6,581 nt of DNA. Source: a bacterium (lineage in GTDB: Bacteria; Bacillota_I; Bacilli_A; RF39; UBA660). Shown piece after piece: positions 5,610 through 6,581 of this stretch (position 1 is the stretch's first letter; each line of letters opens with the position of its first letter). A program made the translations under genes and the position numbers. The stretch lies in the NCBI GenBank assembly GCA_004560915.1, contig SFTR01000062.1, positions 1 to 6,581 of the forward strand, given 5' to 3'. The notes beneath the pieces are model-generated. The model had not been told where the DNA came from. It saw nothing but the letters and a program-made list of their open reading frames with translations, and ran no database searches.

Positions 5610-6581
5610 AGTTATGTACTAATACTTTAGTACCAGCACTTACATTTTCATAAATTGTTTTAGCAGCATCATGAGGCATATTAACGCATCCATGACTACC
5701 ACCATTAAAATGTATGTCTCCACCAAACTCACTTCTCCAAGCAGCATCATGAAGACCTATACCACCATCAAAAGGCATCCAATAATATACATGACTATTA
5801 TATCCAGGACCTTTTAAGTATGTATCATATGTTTTATATTTGATAGGGAAGTATCCTATACGAGTAGGAGTACTATCTTTACCAGTAACACATAACGTTG
5901 TTAATATTATATTTTTATCCTTATATAATTCTACAGTTTGATCACTTATATCAACTTCAACATACATATCTGGTAATACCTCTAATTTACTTGATTCTAT
6001 ATATCCATATTGAAGATCTTCTGTTTGAACATAATCATAATTACCATCAGTACTAAGTCTTAATACTTTTTGATATTTTTCAACACTACCAAGTTCTTGT
6101 TTATCATCATTTTCACTATCATAAAGAGTAGATGCTTCTTTTAAATAAGCGAAGTCATTAGTAGTCATAGTTTCATTAGTATTAATTTCTTCTTGTTTTG
6201 GTTCTTCTGGAACTATAACTTCTTCAGTCTTAGGTTCTTCAACATTTGGTTCTTCTTTTTTAGGTTCTTCAGTCTTAGGTTCATCTACTTTTTCTTCAGG
6301 CATAGTAACTTTATCATCATTTTTAGGTTCTTCATTTTTTACTTCTTCATCACTTTTATCATCAGTATCAGTGTCTATTATTGCTGGTTCATTAATATTA
6401 TGAGTACAAGCACTAAGACCATAACCAACTCCTAAAGCAGAAGCAAGTACTAAAGCACCAGCAAGTAATTTACTACCTTTTTTAGCTTTAGAATGAGTAT
6501 ATTCTTCAACTTGTACTTTTTCTAATTTTTCATCAGTAATACCACTAGTAGGTTCATCATTAATAATTTTCTTTTCTATAC
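5608..6581 (-). CDS. Membrane-anchored L,D-transpeptidase (YkuD family) with SH3b-like domain, 5' end outside window
   Basis: The frame stays open from the TAA at 5608 to the right edge, giving 323 residues with no in-frame ATG, GTG or TTG before the Met at 6303. That Met lies after the membrane segment and is not the start. Numbered from the first complete codon: 1-37 charged, presumably cytoplasmic; 38-57 one membrane helix (LLAGALVLASALGVGYGLSA) followed by Cys58; 59 to about 138 an Asp/Glu/Lys/Pro-rich linker with EEPK repeats; about 144-203 an SH3b-like domain (YVQTEDLQYGYIESSKLEVL); 205-323 the YkuD catalytic domain. The active site is HGCVNM with Cys298 (codon 5688-5686), with a supporting His in GIGLHDAAWRSEFGG. 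Such enzymes make 3-3 peptidoglycan cross-links or attach proteins to the wall, acting outside the membrane. The gene converges on the prepilin peptidase gene. The family is certain; its precise wall role is not. Confidence 0.93.
   Translation of the reverse strand, partial: IEKKIINDEPTSGITDEKLEKVQVEEYTHSKAKKGSKLLAGALVLASALGVGYGLSACTHNINEPAIIDTDTDDKSDEEVKNEEPKNDDKVTMPEEKVDEPKTEEPKKEEPNVEEPKTEEVIVPEEPKQEEINTNETMTTNDFAYLKEASTLYDSENDDKQELGSVEKYQKVLRLSTDGNYDYVQTEDLQYGYIESSKLEVLPDMYVEVDISDQTVELYKDKNIILTTLCVTGKDSTPTRIGYFPIKYKTYDTYLKGPGYNSHVYYWMPFDGGIGLHDAAWRSEFGGDIHFNGGSHGCVNMPHDAAKTIYENVSAGTKVLVHN
6190..6300 (-). repeat. Low-complexity EEPK-type repeat coding for the transpeptidase linker
   Basis: The minus strand encodes irregular EEPKTEE, EEPKKEE, EEPNVEE and EEPKQEE units. 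The clearest nucleotide repeat is TTCTTCAGTCTTAGGTTC (+ strand), identical at 6220-6237 and 6265-6282, exactly 45 bases (15 codons) apart. The period keeps frame, so units can be gained or lost without breaking the gene. It probably forms an extended, wall-spanning charged spacer. Confidence 0.75.

Noticed and set aside
5608..6303. L,D-transpeptidase as a complete 231-residue protein starting at the Met at 6303
   Set aside because: The frame stays open upstream through a membrane helix and a charged segment to the window edge. A start at 6303 would leave a wall enzyme without any export signal.
6193..6435. Plus-strand open frame of 80 codons, extremely Phe-rich
   Set aside because: The Phe runs are the antisense reading of the Glu/Lys codons of the transpeptidase linker (GAA gives TTC). 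No ribosome site; an artefact of composition.
1..6581. UGA=Trp genetic code, suggested by the low GC content
   Set aside because: Trp codons checked in the recognised genes are TGG and all frames work with the standard code. A mycoplasma-type code would be expected to use TGA for most Trp.

Overview
The window is strongly AT-rich and looks like a low-GC Firmicutes-type chromosome. An uncultured gut Bacilli relative is plausible, but this is inferred from gene families and codon use and not proven. Arg is mostly AGA and Ile mostly ATA. Every Trp codon I checked in the recognised genes is TGG, and genes stop with TAA (once TAG), which argues for the standard bacterial code and against the UGA=Trp code of true mycoplasmas. 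A peptidoglycan L,D-transpeptidase also argues for a walled cell.

Layout from left to right. (1) Positions 1-690 hold the 3' part of the primary sigma factor gene rpoD/sigA, entering from outside the window and closed by an intrinsic terminator at 760-783. (2) Positions 833-2617 hold complete lepA (elongation factor 4). Its extended -10 promoter sits so close to the ATG that the mRNA is predicted to be leaderless. (3) Positions 2618-2863 on the minus strand hold a small gene tentatively assigned to the VrrA/YqfQ-like family. Its stop codon abuts the lepA stop with no spacer. (4) A 113-bp divergent promoter region follows. (5) Positions 2977-5578 hold a two-gene operon: a GspF/PilC-type platform protein with a roughly 200-residue membrane-associated N-terminal extension, then a prepilin peptidase. 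(6) A probably bidirectional terminator at 5582-5609 separates this operon from (7) a convergent L,D-transpeptidase gene on the minus strand. That gene runs off the right edge, and its coding region covers the whole stretch 5608-6581.

The genes fall into two themes. rpoD and lepA are core transcription and translation genes. The platform protein, the prepilin peptidase and the anchored L,D-transpeptidase are cell-surface functions. The platform/peptidase pair implies a type IV pilus, competence pseudopilus or type II-like machine whose ATPase and pilins must be encoded elsewhere, since none is present here. I see no mobile element, CRISPR array, tRNA, rRNA or riboswitch. This is mostly an ordinary chromosomal region. 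The most unusual points are the predicted leaderless lepA, the N-terminally extended platform protein, and a lipobox-like motif at the end of the transpeptidase membrane anchor.
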